From contig CAINUX010000239.1 in NCBI GenBank assembly GCA_903853895.1, positions 1 through 34,733 on the forward strand: a stretch of DNA of 34,733 nt, in the 5' to 3' direction. Below are positions 1 through 7,796 of this stretch, piece by piece. The notes under the pieces are model-generated. The model was not told the DNA's origin. It saw only the letters and a list, made by a program, of their open reading frames with translations, and made no database searches. Source of the DNA: an uncultured beta proteobacterium (GTDB taxonomy: Bacteria; Pseudomonadota; Gammaproteobacteria; Burkholderiales; Burkholderiaceae_C). Made by a program: the position numbers and the translations under genes. Positions within the stretch are counted from its first letter, which is position 1; each line of letters starts with the position of its first letter.

Positions 1-1122
1 CGCGATGACAGAGGTAGGCAGGCTCAAGGCCGTAATGAGCGTGGAGCGCCAGGAATTCAGGAACGCGTAGACCACAAAAATGGTCAACACCGCACCCAGA
101 ATCAAGGATTCGATCACGTTGTTAAGGCTGCGCTGTGCATCCACGCCACCGTCGCGTGTGATTTCCAGCTTGGTGCCAGGGTGGTCCTTTTCGAGCTCGG
201 TATTGACCTCCTTGACCATTTTGCGAATCTCATCGGCCACACTGACGGTGCTGGCCTCCCGCGAGCGGGTTACAAACATGCCAACATTGGGTTTGCCGCT
301 GCGAATGCTGAAGCTATTGATATCGGCAAAGCTGTCATTGATGGTTGCCACGTCTGCCAGGCGCACGACTTGCCCGCCGAAACGTTTGACCACGATGCTC
401 TGAAATTCGGCCGGCGACTCAATGCGACCGACCAGGCGAATACTCTCTTCATCGAGAGCACCCTGCACCTTGCCGACTGGCGCATTGGTGTTCTGGGCGC
501 GCACTGCGGCCACCACTTCGCCCACGGATACATTGTGCTCGCGCAGTTTTTCAGCGCGGAGCAGTACCGACAGTTCGCGTTTGAGTGACCCGTTGATGTT
601 GACACTGGCCACGCCCGGGATACCGCGGAGTTTGTCCGCCAGCACATCCTCCGCCAGGCGCGAGATCTCGGCATGCGTCTGCGTACTGGAAGACAGCGCC
701 ATGTTCATGATGGGCTGGGCCGATGGATCGTAACGGCGTAGCACGGGTTCGCGCATTTCGGTCGGCAGCTTGTAGCGTGCGCTGGAGATCACGTTGCGCA
801 CTTCGTCCGACGCCTCGATCATGTTCTTTTTGAACGAGAAGATCACGTCAAACCGTGCGTTGCCCTCGGTGGCGTTGGAATAGACCTCGGTCACGCCGGA
901 AATACTTTGCAGGGATTTTTCGATGCGGTTGACGATCTCACGCTCCACCGTATCGGGTGATGCGCCGGGGTAGGCAATATTCACAAACAGGCCCGGCACT
1001 TCGACGTCCGGATTCTGGTTGACGCGCAGTTTGCTCATGGCCAGAAGCCCCAGAGCCATCAACGCAATGATCAGGACAATGGTCGCGGTGGGCCGCTTGA
1101 TACTGAAGTTGGACAGAAACAT
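1..1122 (-). CDS. RND efflux transporter permease subunit (N-terminal part, partial)
   Basis: The gene reads leftwards and runs off the left edge, so only the first 374 residues are present. It starts MFLSNFSIKRPTATIVLI, the usual N-terminal cytoplasmic tip and first transmembrane helix of AcrB/HAE1-type RND pumps, followed by a periplasmic porter region (NQNPDVEVPGL, YPGASPDTVEREI) and the second membrane segment near the edge (VLTIFVVYAFLNSWRSTLI). RND permeases use proton-motive force to export drugs, dyes or metabolites through a tripartite complex. The start follows the adaptor-gene stop by 2 bp, so the two are co-transcribed. No outer-membrane factor is adjacent in the visible part. The substrate cannot be inferred. 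Confidence 0.93.
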   Translation of the reverse strand, partial: MFLSNFSIKRPTATIVLIIALMALGLLAMSKLRVNQNPDVEVPGLFVNIAYPGASPDTVEREIVNRIEKSLQSISGVTEVYSNATEGNARFDVIFSFKKNMIEASDEVRNVISSARYKLPTEMREPVLRRYDPSAQPIMNMALSSSTQTHAEISRLAEDVLADKLRGIPGVASVNINGSLKRELSVLLRAEKLREHNVSVGEVVAAVRAQNTNAPVGKVQGALDEESIRLVGRIESPAEFQSIVVKRFGGQVVRLADVATINDSFADINSFSIRSGKPNVGMFVTRSREASTVSVADEIRKMVKEVNTELEKDHPGTKLEITRDGGVDAQRSLNNVIESLILGAVLTIFVVYAFLNSWRSTLITALSLPTSVIA

Positions 1123-1124
1123 GC

Positions 1125-2270
1125 TTATGTTCCTTTGGCAGTCGAGGCTGCAGACGCCGCACCCACAGGTGGTTTTGCGCTGGCGAATTCAGCGCTTTGG
1201 CCCTCTTTGAAGCTGGAGCTGGGCGCGCGCAAGATGACGTCACCTTCAGCCAGACCGCTGCGCACTTCGTAGTTGCCGGTGCGGGGGTCGCGGGAGCCAA
1301 CCGTCAGATCGACCTGGCTCAAAGTGTTGTCCTTGACCCGCCAGACCGACGCCTTGTCACCGGCCTTCACCAGCACGGACTCTGGCAGCGTCAGCGCTTT
1401 GACGCTGCTGGCTTCAATCGTGCCTTCGGCATAGAGGCCCGCCACGCGTGGCTGCTTGTCGCCGATAAAGCTGACCAGAACCTCCACCTGGCGCGTGACA
1501 TCATTGGCGCTCGGGTCTACACGGGTGACCTTGCCGCGAAACTCCAGGCCGGCATATCCGTTGATGCGAAAGCTGACGGACTGTCCCACAGAAACCACAC
1601 TGATCTTGTCGGCCGATACCCGCCCTGCAAAACGCATGCTGGTCGGGTCAATTACCTTGAGCAATTCCTTGCCAATCGACGCGGTGTCGCCAGCCGACAC
1701 CTTGCGGTCGCTGACCACACCGTCGAACGGTGCCCGCACGATGGTGCGTTCCAATTGTTGACGGGCCACGACTGCGCGGGCGGTGGATGCCGAGAGTTCG
1801 CTTTGCGCACCGTTGCGGCGCACCTCGGCATCGTCCAGCGCTTGCAAGGATGTCATGCCTGACGCGCGCAGCGTTTTGAGGCGCTGTACATTGCGCTCAG
1901 CCTGATCCAGAGATTGCGCCGCATTGCGCGCGTTGTCTTCGGCAGAACGCAGGTTGTCCTGAATCGAGGTTTGGTCCAGGCGCAGCAATACATCGCCACG
2001 GCGTACCACATCACCGTTTTCCTTCAGGACTTGCAACACGACGGCCGACACTTCTGCCCGCAAATCAGCCTTGCGTTCGGGCTGGATGGAGCCTGTTACG
2101 ACCGGGCCCGAAGCCAGGGCGTTTGATCCAATGGTGAGGATGTCCTCCGGCGCAATCACGAGCTTGGCGGGTGCGGCGGTGGCGTCTTTCTTGTCACCTT
2201 TGCCTGGGAATTTGTCGCATGCCGTCAGGCTTGTGGCCATCGCAACAACGAGTAGAAGGGGACGCAGCAT
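1125..2270 (-). CDS. RND efflux periplasmic adaptor (membrane fusion protein), lipoprotein
   Basis: This is a 381-residue HlyD/AcrA-family adaptor linking the inner-membrane pump to an outer-membrane channel. The N-terminus MLRPLLLVVAMATSLTAC is a lipoprotein signal with a lipobox ending at Cys18. Next come a lipoyl-like half (LRAEVSAVVLQVLKENGD), a coiled-coil hairpin at about residues 105-160, the second lipoyl half (TIVRAPFDGVVSDRKVSAGD) and a beta-barrel region. The ATG at 2270 was chosen over a longer reading starting at 2348 because it has GGAGAG just upstream and gives a clean signal peptide. A perfect FNR-type box lies 47 bp upstream, suggesting oxygen-responsive control of the pump operon. 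The permease gene follows after 2 bp. Confidence 0.92.
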   Translation of the reverse strand: MLRPLLLVVAMATSLTACDKFPGKGDKKDATAAPAKLVIAPEDILTIGSNALASGPVVTGSIQPERKADLRAEVSAVVLQVLKENGDVVRRGDVLLRLDQTSIQDNLRSAEDNARNAAQSLDQAERNVQRLKTLRASGMTSLQALDDAEVRRNGAQSELSASTARAVVARQQLERTIVRAPFDGVVSDRKVSAGDTASIGKELLKVIDPTSMRFAGRVSADKISVVSVGQSVSFRINGYAGLEFRGKVTRVDPSANDVTRQVEVLVSFIGDKQPRVAGLYAEGTIEASSVKALTLPESVLVKAGDKASVWRVKDNTLSQVDLTVGSRDPRTGNYEVRSGLAEGDVILRAPSSSFKEGQSAEFASAKPPVGAASAASTAKGT

Positions 2271-2316
2271 AGAGAACTCTCCGTGTGGGAAATGGGAATT
2301 TTGGGGCGTGGGATGC

Positions 2317-2330
2317 TTGATAAACATCAA
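2317..2330. promoter_or_regulatory. FNR/Anr-type box upstream of the efflux operon
   Basis: TTGAT-AAAC-ATCAA is an exact match to the FNR/Anr consensus TTGAT-N4-ATCAA. Its centre lies about 53 bp upstream of the adaptor ATG. A class II site at -41.5 would put the transcription start near 2282, a plausible arrangement for activation. It lies in the gene-free 2271-2411 gap, where I see nothing else of note. Binding is inferred from sequence only. Confidence 0.7.
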
Positions 2331-2411
2331 CTTTTCACGCAAGGTCACGATTATGGCGTCAATGCCATTTTTATGTCACCGTTGCGCAACGGCCCTGTCG
2401 GGCAGACAAAC

Positions 2412-2630
2412 TTAGGTGTTTTTGGGCTGGGCGGCCTTGACTCGTGCGGTGGCATTTGCATTTGGAAGGGCGGACTTGTGTCCGATCACGACGACCGTCG
2501 GAAGTTCAATACTGCGCAGCACTGGCGTTGGTGCGGTCTGCATGCCCACGACGACGAGGCTGAACAGAGCCATGGAGACCATGGTGCTCACGTTCAGGGC
2601 AAGGATTTTGGAAGCGGTGCGTGTGGTCAT
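2412..2630 (-). CDS. Small hypothetical membrane/exported protein
   Basis: This is a 72-residue protein starting MTTRTASKILALNVST, with one hydrophobic stretch (MVSMALFSLVVVGM, about residues 17-30) that could be a membrane anchor or uncleaved signal. A short tail follows containing IELPTVVVIGHK. The ATG at 2630 is preceded by GGAG at good spacing; an upstream in-frame start would add 26 unconvincing residues. I do not recognise a family with confidence. It lies between the efflux operon and the permease gene on the same strand. The good ribosome-binding site, the hydrophobic segment and the lack of any better frame support it as real. Confidence 0.6.
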   Translation of the reverse strand: MTTRTASKILALNVSTMVSMALFSLVVVGMQTAPTPVLRSIELPTVVVIGHKSALPNANATARVKAAQPKNT

Positions 2631-2783
2631 GGTGAACTCCGTGTTGCGATGGGTTGAACTGTAAATACAGCGGGTTCCCAATGCATTCGCTTTGCGACCA
2701 TCCGCCACCCAGGCAGGACGACCCGTCGGTTTTTGGGGATGGATGGCGGCTAGCCGGCCGGTGAAGTCAGGCCCGACCGGGTG

Positions 2784-3737
2784 CTAGAGACGTTCGGCCA
2801 GGGCCATGACCAGAGATACTGTCACGATGGCCAGTGCCGTGGAGACTGCAACGCCGGCCGTGACCAGTTCTTCTGCCACCTGGTAGCGTTGGGAGAACAT
2901 GAAGACATTGGCTCCGATGGGCAATGACGCGGTGACCACCAGCACGGTGAGCGGCAGGCCGTGCAGGCCCATCACCAGTCCCACGGTTGCGACCAGGGCG
3001 GGGAGTGCCAGGTTTTTCAGCAGCGCCAGCCCCAGCGCCCCCTTGAGGTGTATACCAATACGCGCACTGGCCAAGGTTGCTCCCACCAGTAGCAGAGCCA
3101 TCGGCCCCATCGCATTGCCCAGCAATTGCAGCGGCCGGTCCAGCACGGTTGGCATCACCAGGCCGGTCTGGGCAAACAGGAGGCCCACCAGAATGGGCAG
3201 CGGTACCGGGTGCAATATTCCGCTGCGCAAGGCGTCCAGCACTGGTTTACGCCAGGCCGCCCGGGTACCCGGTTCCATGGTGTTGACCGCAGCTTGGCGG
3301 GCGACGGCCAGCTCCAGTGCAATGGTGGCCATGGTGAGCAGAATCAGGGCGTGCAATGAAATGATGGTGAACAGCGTCACCATGCCCGACTCTCCGTAGG
3401 CCAGGCCAATCAGGGGCACACCGATGGCCACGGTATTGCTGAAGGTGGCGGCCAGGGCCAGCACGGTCGCACGCTGAGACGCCCGTCGCCAAACCAGCAT
3501 GACCAGAAACAACCCGATCACCGCGACAAAGTAAGCGACGACCGGTTTGAAGTCCAGCCGCTCCACGTGGACTGTGCTCATGGTGCGGAACAGCAGGGCC
3601 GGGGTCAGCACCATGAACACCAGTCGACCCAAGTCTTTTGTGGCCTCAGCCCTCATCCATCCTGCGCGACACGCTATGAAACCAATAGCAATCAGGATGA
3701 CGACGGGGAGCAGGGACGACAGGACGATGGAATGCAT
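2784..3737 (-). CDS. AEC-family transporter (auxin efflux carrier/malonate permease-like)
   Basis: This 317-residue protein has about ten hydrophobic segments in two five-helix halves, the layout of the AEC (PF03547) family, which includes MdcF- and YfdV-like carriers of organic anions. Family-like segments include MVLTPALLFRTM near residue 43, TFSNTVAIGVPLIGLAYGE near 98-116, and PIGANVFMFSQRY near the C-terminus. The substrate cannot be assigned; malonate or another carboxylate is typical. The gene stands alone between a small orphan gene and the dcu gene, all on the minus strand. The first transmembrane helix is encoded by unusually AT-rich codons that overlap a weak copy of the 46-bp repeat described separately. 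Confidence 0.85.
   Translation of the reverse strand: MHSIVLSSLLPVVILIAIGFIACRAGWMRAEATKDLGRLVFMVLTPALLFRTMSTVHVERLDFKPVVAYFVAVIGLFLVMLVWRRASQRATVLALAATFSNTVAIGVPLIGLAYGESGMVTLFTIISLHALILLTMATIALELAVARQAAVNTMEPGTRAAWRKPVLDALRSGILHPVPLPILVGLLFAQTGLVMPTVLDRPLQLLGNAMGPMALLLVGATLASARIGIHLKGALGLALLKNLALPALVATVGLVMGLHGLPLTVLVVTASLPIGANVFMFSQRYQVAEELVTAGVAVSTALAIVTVSLVMALAERL
3644..3689 (+). repeat. 46-bp interspersed element, copy D (weakest), inside the AEC gene
   Basis: The stretch aligns without gaps over 46 positions to the copies in gspF and gspD. It keeps AGCCC at positions 5-9 and the terminal hairpin GCTAT-N7-ATAGC (3673-3689). On the coding strand it encodes residues 17-32 of the permease, AIGFIACRAGWMRAEA, in the same frame as the gspF and gspD copies. 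These residues are compatible with an ordinary AEC first helix, so chance similarity in a hydrophobic segment is possible for this copy. Confidence 0.4.
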
Positions 3738-3793
3738 GGGGATGGCACGTGCCAGAAAGGCTGATTCTCCCTGATCGTCGCGCCTGTCCGGAC

Positions 3794-3821
3794 TGCGGGG
3801 GCTTTTGGCGAAGCCCCCGCA
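3794..3821 (-). terminator. Strong hairpin just after the dcu stop codon
   Basis: A perfect 11-bp inverted repeat (TGCGGGGGCTT and AAGCCCCCGCA) with a 6-nt loop begins 6 bp beyond the dcu stop. There is no following T-run on the minus strand, so it may stabilise the 3' end or act as a weak terminator rather than a classical intrinsic terminator. Confidence 0.5.
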
Positions 3822-3827
3822 CGGGTG

Positions 3828-5168
3828 TCAGACCAGGCCGCTGCTCACCGCCAGCAGGTATCCGACCAGGCAGGACGTGCCCACGCCGATCAGCCCTGGC
3901 ACGATGAAGCTGTGGTTGATCACATACTTGCCGATACTGGTTGTGCCCGAGCGGTCAAACTGGATGGCTGCCAGGTCGCTGGGGTAGGTGGGCAGGATGT
4001 AGTAGCCATAAGAGGCTGCAGCAAACGCCACGATGTAGCCCGGCGGGACACCAATCGCCAGACCCACAGGAACCATGGCACTGATGGCCGCCGCTTGCGA
4101 GTTGACCAGCTTGGAGACCAACAATAGGGCGATGGCGTAGGTCCAGGGTTGGGTCTTGACCAGGTCGGTCAGGGCCGCCTTGAGTTCAGGCAGATGGGCT
4201 TCAAACACGGTGTCGGCCATCCAGGCAATCCCGAAGACTGCCACCACGGCAACCATTCCGGCCCGAAACACTTCGGTCTTGCCGATGGTCGAGGGGTCGG
4301 TTTTGGTGAACACAATCATTAGCGCGCCGGCCAGGAGCATGAACATCTGGATTGTCAGCACCATGGACAGCGGCTTGCCGCCGATCAACGGACGCAATGA
4401 CGTAAAGGCGCCCAGCATGGCCACCACGGCTATGGAGCCGACAAAGATCCACATGGCTGTCCATTGGCTGGTGGTGAGCTGTTTGCCCATCAGCGTGGCG
4501 CTCTCACCATAGATGATCTGGTGCTGTGCCGGGTCGGTCAGGCGCTTCTGGAACACGGCGTCGTCGGCCAGGTCCTTGCCGCGGAACCAGCTAAAGATGC
4601 CGATCAACAGCACACCCGCAAGAGTCGACGGGATGGTGATCGATAGCACCTGGATGAAGTCGATCACATTGCCGTTGACGGGAGCCTTGGCGAGAAACGC
4701 GACCAGTGACACCACAGCCACGGATACCGGGCTGGCCAGAATGCCCATCTGACTGGCCACGGATGACGCCGCCATGGGCCGCTCGGGCCGGATGTCGTTC
4801 TTGATGGCGATGTCGTAGATGATGGGCAGCATGGTGTAGACCACATGGCCTGTGCCGCACAGAATGGTGAGCAGGCAGGTCGTGAACGGTGCCAGGATGG
4901 AGATGTATTTGGGGTTGTTGCGGAGAATTTTTTCCGCGCCTTTGAGTAACACTTCCAGACCACCGGACGCCTGCAACGTGGCCGACGCGGCCACCACGGC
5001 GATGATGGTCAGCATCACATCCACGGGCGGCTTGCCGGGAGGCAGCTTAAAGGCAAAAGTCATGATGACAATGCCAATGCCGCCCAGCAGCCCAAGTGCC
5101 ACGCCACCCTTTCTGGCGCCATAGAACAGGCAAACCAGAATGATGGCAACTTGTAAAAGAATATCCAT
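3828..5168 (-). CDS. dcuB: Anaerobic C4-dicarboxylate transporter, Dcu family
   Basis: This is a 446-residue, highly hydrophobic protein of the DcuA/DcuB family (E. coli DcuB is also 446 residues). Members exchange fumarate, malate or aspartate for succinate during fumarate respiration. Family-like features are the N-terminal helices [20 protein letters not shown], the conserved [18 protein letters not shown] segment near residues 104-121 and [17 protein letters not shown] just after it. The ATG at 5168 is preceded by AGGAG. An FNR-type box lies 72 bp upstream, matching the FNR control known for dcuB in enteric bacteria, which implies use under low oxygen. DcuA and DcuB are hard to separate by eye; the B label rests on length and promoter context. 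Confidence 0.9.
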   Translation of the reverse strand: MDILLQVAIILVCLFYGARKGGVALGLLGGIGIVIMTFAFKLPPGKPPVDVMLTIIAVVAASATLQASGGLEVLLKGAEKILRNNPKYISILAPFTTCLLTILCGTGHVVYTMLPIIYDIAIKNDIRPERPMAASSVASQMGILASPVSVAVVSLVAFLAKAPVNGNVIDFIQVLSITIPSTLAGVLLIGIFSWFRGKDLADDAVFQKRLTDPAQHQIIYGESATLMGKQLTTSQWTAMWIFVGSIAVVAMLGAFTSLRPLIGGKPLSMVLTIQMFMLLAGALMIVFTKTDPSTIGKTEVFRAGMVAVVAVFGIAWMADTVFEAHLPELKAALTDLVKTQPWTYAIALLLVSKLVNSQAAAISAMVPVGLAIGVPPGYIVAFAAASYGYYILPTYPSDLAAIQFDRSGTTSIGKYVINHSFIVPGLIGVGTSCLVGYLLAVSSGLV

Positions 5169-5208
5169 GGAAACGCTCCTTTGGTTGAGCGCAACTGTAT
5201 TCCTGATT

Positions 5209-5219
5209 AGGGTAAACCC
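5209..5219. promoter_or_regulatory. AGGGTAAACCC motif, copy 1
   Basis: The sequence contains GGGT-AA-ACCC, an inverted repeat with a 2-nt spacer. An identical 11-mer lies directly before the FNR-type box upstream of ompW (10784-10794). Here it lies between the dcu start and the FNR-type box, close to where the dcu -10 region would be expected (CCTAAT on the minus strand at 5211-5206). It could be an operator for an unidentified regulator or a promoter component. Confidence 0.4.
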
Positions 5220-5239
5220 GCATATGGAATGGAGTGAAC

Positions 5240-5253
5240 TTGACTTGCATCAA
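5240..5253. promoter_or_regulatory. FNR/Anr-type box between dcu and the radical SAM gene
   Basis: TTGAC-TTGC-ATCAA matches TTGAT-N4-ATCAA with one mismatch. It lies in the divergent region between dcu (starts 5168, minus) and the radical SAM gene (starts 5304, plus). The centre is about 78 bp from the dcu ATG and about 57 bp from the 5304 ATG, so one site could serve both transcripts. Confidence 0.65.
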
Positions 5254-5303
5254 TCAATTAGATGCCCCGCCCGTTGCGATCTGGTGTGCTGAATAATCCT
5301 CAC

Positions 5304-6848
5304 ATGGCTTTCACTCCCTCCGACATCGTCCTATGCACGTTGAATGCCAAGTACATCCACGCTTCACTGGGTCTGCGCTACCTGTTGGCCAACATGGGGG
5401 ATCTGGAGGAGCGCACCGTGTTGCGCGAGTTCACCATCGCCCGCAAACCGCAGGAACTCGCAGACGAGTTGCTGGCCCTTCAGCCCAGCGTCATCGGGCT
5501 GGGTGTCTACATCTGGAACGTGACCGAAACCACGGAACTGGTGCGCCTGCTGAAAACCGCGCGGCCCGAGGTAAAGATCGTGCTGGGCGGGCCCGAGGTC
5601 AGCCACGAATGGAACGAGCAGGCCATCGTGCAGCTGGCGGATCATGTGATCACAGGCTGGGGCGATGTGAGCTTTCCCACGCTGTGCAGGGCGCTGCTGC
5701 ACGGGCCGCAGCCGCTGATGAAGGTGCTGGCGGGCGATCAGCCAGACCTTGACACCCTGGTCCTGCCCTATTCCCGCTACACCGATGATGACCTTGCGCA
5801 CCGCCTGTTGTATGTGGAAGCCTCGCGCGGCTGCCCGTTCAAGTGCGAGTTTTGTCTGAGTTCGCTGGACAAGTCGGCCAAGGCGTTTGCGCTGGAACCG
5901 TTTTTAGCGGAGATGGACAGTCTGTACAAGCGCGGCGCGCGCAATTTCAAGTTTGTGGACCGCACCTTTAACCTGAAGGTGGAAACCTCGGCGCGCATCC
6001 TGCAGTTCTTCCTGGAGCGCTTGACCGACGACCTGTTCGTGCACTTCGAGGTCATCCCCGACCATTTGCCGGATCGACTCAAGGCGTTGATTGCGCAGTT
6101 TCCACCGGGTGTGTTGCAGTTGGAGGTGGGCATCCAGACTTTCAATGTTGAGGTGCAGCAGCGCATCTCGCGCCGCCAGGACAACGGTAAGACCGTGGCC
6201 AATCTGGTCTGGCTGGTGCAACAGTCCGCAGCGCACCTGCACACCGACCTGATCTTTGGCTTGCCCGGCGAAACGCTGGAGAGTTTTGCCGCCGGTTTTG
6301 ACCGTCTGCACGCCTTGCATCCGCACGAGATTCAACTAGGCCTGCTGAAGCGGCTGCGTGGCACGCCCATCGCGCGACATTCCGCGGCCCACGGTATGGT
6401 GTACGACGCACGGCCACCGTACGCGGTGCAGCAGACTGCCGTGGTCGATGCGGCTACCGTGCAGCGCTTTGTCCGACTGGCACGCTATTGGGACATGGTG
6501 GCCAACTCAGGCCGCTTTGCCCGCACGTTGGACGTCTTGCTTGACGGTGCGTCTGCTTTTGCGGCATTTCTGGCATGGAGCGACTGGTTGTGGGACACCA
6601 CGGGCAAGACCCATGGTCTGACCCCGGAGGACTTGGTCGATGCACTATTTGACTACCTGTCCGGCCCGCTCGCGTTACCCGCGGAGGTCGCGCGCCAGCT
6701 GTTGCTGCAGGACTATGTCGGCAGCGGCGCCCACGCCCGCCCGCACTGTCTGCGCGCAGTGCTACCCCGTCCGGCTGAGCCGCAGCACAGCATCAAGACC
6801 CGCCAGTTGGCACAGCGTCAGGCGCAACATGGCCGAAGGGTCGGGTGA
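5304..6848 (+). CDS. B12-binding domain radical SAM protein
   Basis: This is a 514-residue protein. An N-terminal cobalamin-binding-like fold (about residues 5-135; IGLGVYIWN, LGGPEVSHEW) is followed by a radical SAM core with the iron-sulfur cluster motif CPFKCEFC (Cys177, Cys181, Cys184), then EVGIQTFN and a C-terminal extension resembling the DUF4080 region. Enzymes of this architecture use S-adenosylmethionine, often with cobalamin, for difficult methylations or rearrangements. The substrate of this subgroup is unknown to me. The ATG at 5304 fits the family N-terminus (TLNAKYIHASLGLRYL); an upstream ATG at 5262 would sit almost on the FNR-type box. No clear Shine-Dalgarno sequence is visible. 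It overlaps the HDOD gene by 20 bp. Confidence 0.85.
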   Translation: MAFTPSDIVLCTLNAKYIHASLGLRYLLANMGDLEERTVLREFTIARKPQELADELLALQPSVIGLGVYIWNVTETTELVRLLKTARPEVKIVLGGPEVSHEWNEQAIVQLADHVITGWGDVSFPTLCRALLHGPQPLMKVLAGDQPDLDTLVLPYSRYTDDDLAHRLLYVEASRGCPFKCEFCLSSLDKSAKAFALEPFLAEMDSLYKRGARNFKFVDRTFNLKVETSARILQFFLERLTDDLFVHFEVIPDHLPDRLKALIAQFPPGVLQLEVGIQTFNVEVQQRISRRQDNGKTVANLVWLVQQSAAHLHTDLIFGLPGETLESFAAGFDRLHALHPHEIQLGLLKRLRGTPIARHSAAHGMVYDARPPYAVQQTAVVDAATVQRFVRLARYWDMVANSGRFARTLDVLLDGASAFAAFLAWSDWLWDTTGKTHGLTPEDLVDALFDYLSGPLALPAEVARQLLLQDYVGSGAHARPHCLRAVLPRPAEPQHSIKTRQLAQRQAQHGRRVG

Positions 6849-7782
6849 GTGCGCCTTGACCGCAGACCACGAGGCGCAGATACTTCTGCCCATGCCGAAC
6901 CCCACACCCCCGCCGCAAGCGCTGGCCACTGAAGTTCCGCCGGTTCGCGCGGCGTACCTGTCCGCTGCGTTGCGGGACCTGGATGCATGGACGCGCTATT
7001 TTCGGGATGCGCCCATTCCGGTGTTGGCCAGTACATCGCGTGCGATTGAGGTTTTGCGTGCAGACGAAGACAACGTCGATGCCAACATGCTGGCCGAGGT
7101 GATCGAAGCGGATCCTCTGATGACGTTGAAGCTGCTGGCGCATGTTGCCGGCAAGCGCCGCCCGGGCACTTTTACGCAAACCGAGAGCGTGACCACCTCG
7201 CTGGTGATGACCGGCATTTCCCCGTTCTTCAACAGCTTTGGCGTGCAGCCCACCATTGAAGACTGGTTGCAAGACCAGCCGCAGGCACTGGAAGGACTGC
7301 AGGCGCTGTTGCGTCGCTCCGAAAGGGCGGCGCACTTTGCCCATGGCTTTGCGGTGCACCGCGGCGACACCGATGTCGGGGTGATTCGCCTGGCGGCGTT
7401 TCTGTATGACTTTGCAGAAATGCTGATGTGGTGTCATGCGCCAACGCTGCAGCTATACATTGCTCAGGCACAACGGGCCGACCCCACACTGCGTACCGCA
7501 ACCGTTCAACGTGGCGTGCTCAACATTGAACTGGACGATCTGCGCCAGACCTTGATGAAGATGTGGCACCTGCCGGAGCTGCTGGTGCGCATCAGCGACA
7601 ACCGCCATGCCGACCAGCCCATCGTGCGCAACGTTGTTCTGGCCGTGCGTCTGGCGCGTCACACGACGCAAGGCTGGGACAATGCGGCACTCCCGGACGA
7701 CATCGAAGACATCGCCAAACTGCTGAACTCGGTGCCTCGGGTGACGCTGGCATTTGTCCGGAAAATTGACAGCTCGGTCTAG
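6829..7782 (+). CDS. HDOD domain protein
   Basis: This is a 317-residue protein with an HDOD-like all-helical domain from about residue 55 onward (LADEDNVDANMLAEVIEADP-like stretch, then PLMTLKLLAHVAGKR, and later VIRLAAFLYDFAEMLMW). HDOD domains are non-catalytic relatives of HD phosphohydrolases found in signalling proteins. No GGDEF, EAL or other output domain is fused here. The gene overlaps the 3' end of the radical SAM gene by 20 bp, so the two are probably translated from one message under the FNR-type promoter. The ATG at 6829 was chosen; ATG 6892 (MPNPTPPPQ) is a possible shorter start. Reading further upstream in this frame gives a shadow of the radical SAM gene. Confidence 0.8.
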   Translation: MAEGSGECALTADHEAQILLPMPNPTPPPQALATEVPPVRAAYLSAALRDLDAWTRYFRDAPIPVLASTSRAIEVLRADEDNVDANMLAEVIEADPLMTLKLLAHVAGKRRPGTFTQTESVTTSLVMTGISPFFNSFGVQPTIEDWLQDQPQALEGLQALLRRSERAAHFAHGFAVHRGDTDVGVIRLAAFLYDFAEMLMWCHAPTLQLYIAQAQRADPTLRTATVQRGVLNIELDDLRQTLMKMWHLPELLVRISDNRHADQPIVRNVVLAVRLARHTTQGWDNAALPDDIEDIAKLLNSVPRVTLAFVRKIDSSV

Positions 7783-7796
7783 ACGGTTGCACGTAC

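Noticed and set aside
2740..2783. GC-rich CCGGCCGG sequence after the small gene as a terminator
   Set aside because: No stable stem with a T-run could be drawn on either strand.
6640..6828. Upstream extension of the HDOD gene
   Set aside because: It overlaps the radical SAM gene and its translation is low-complexity Arg/Pro/Ser with no homology features.
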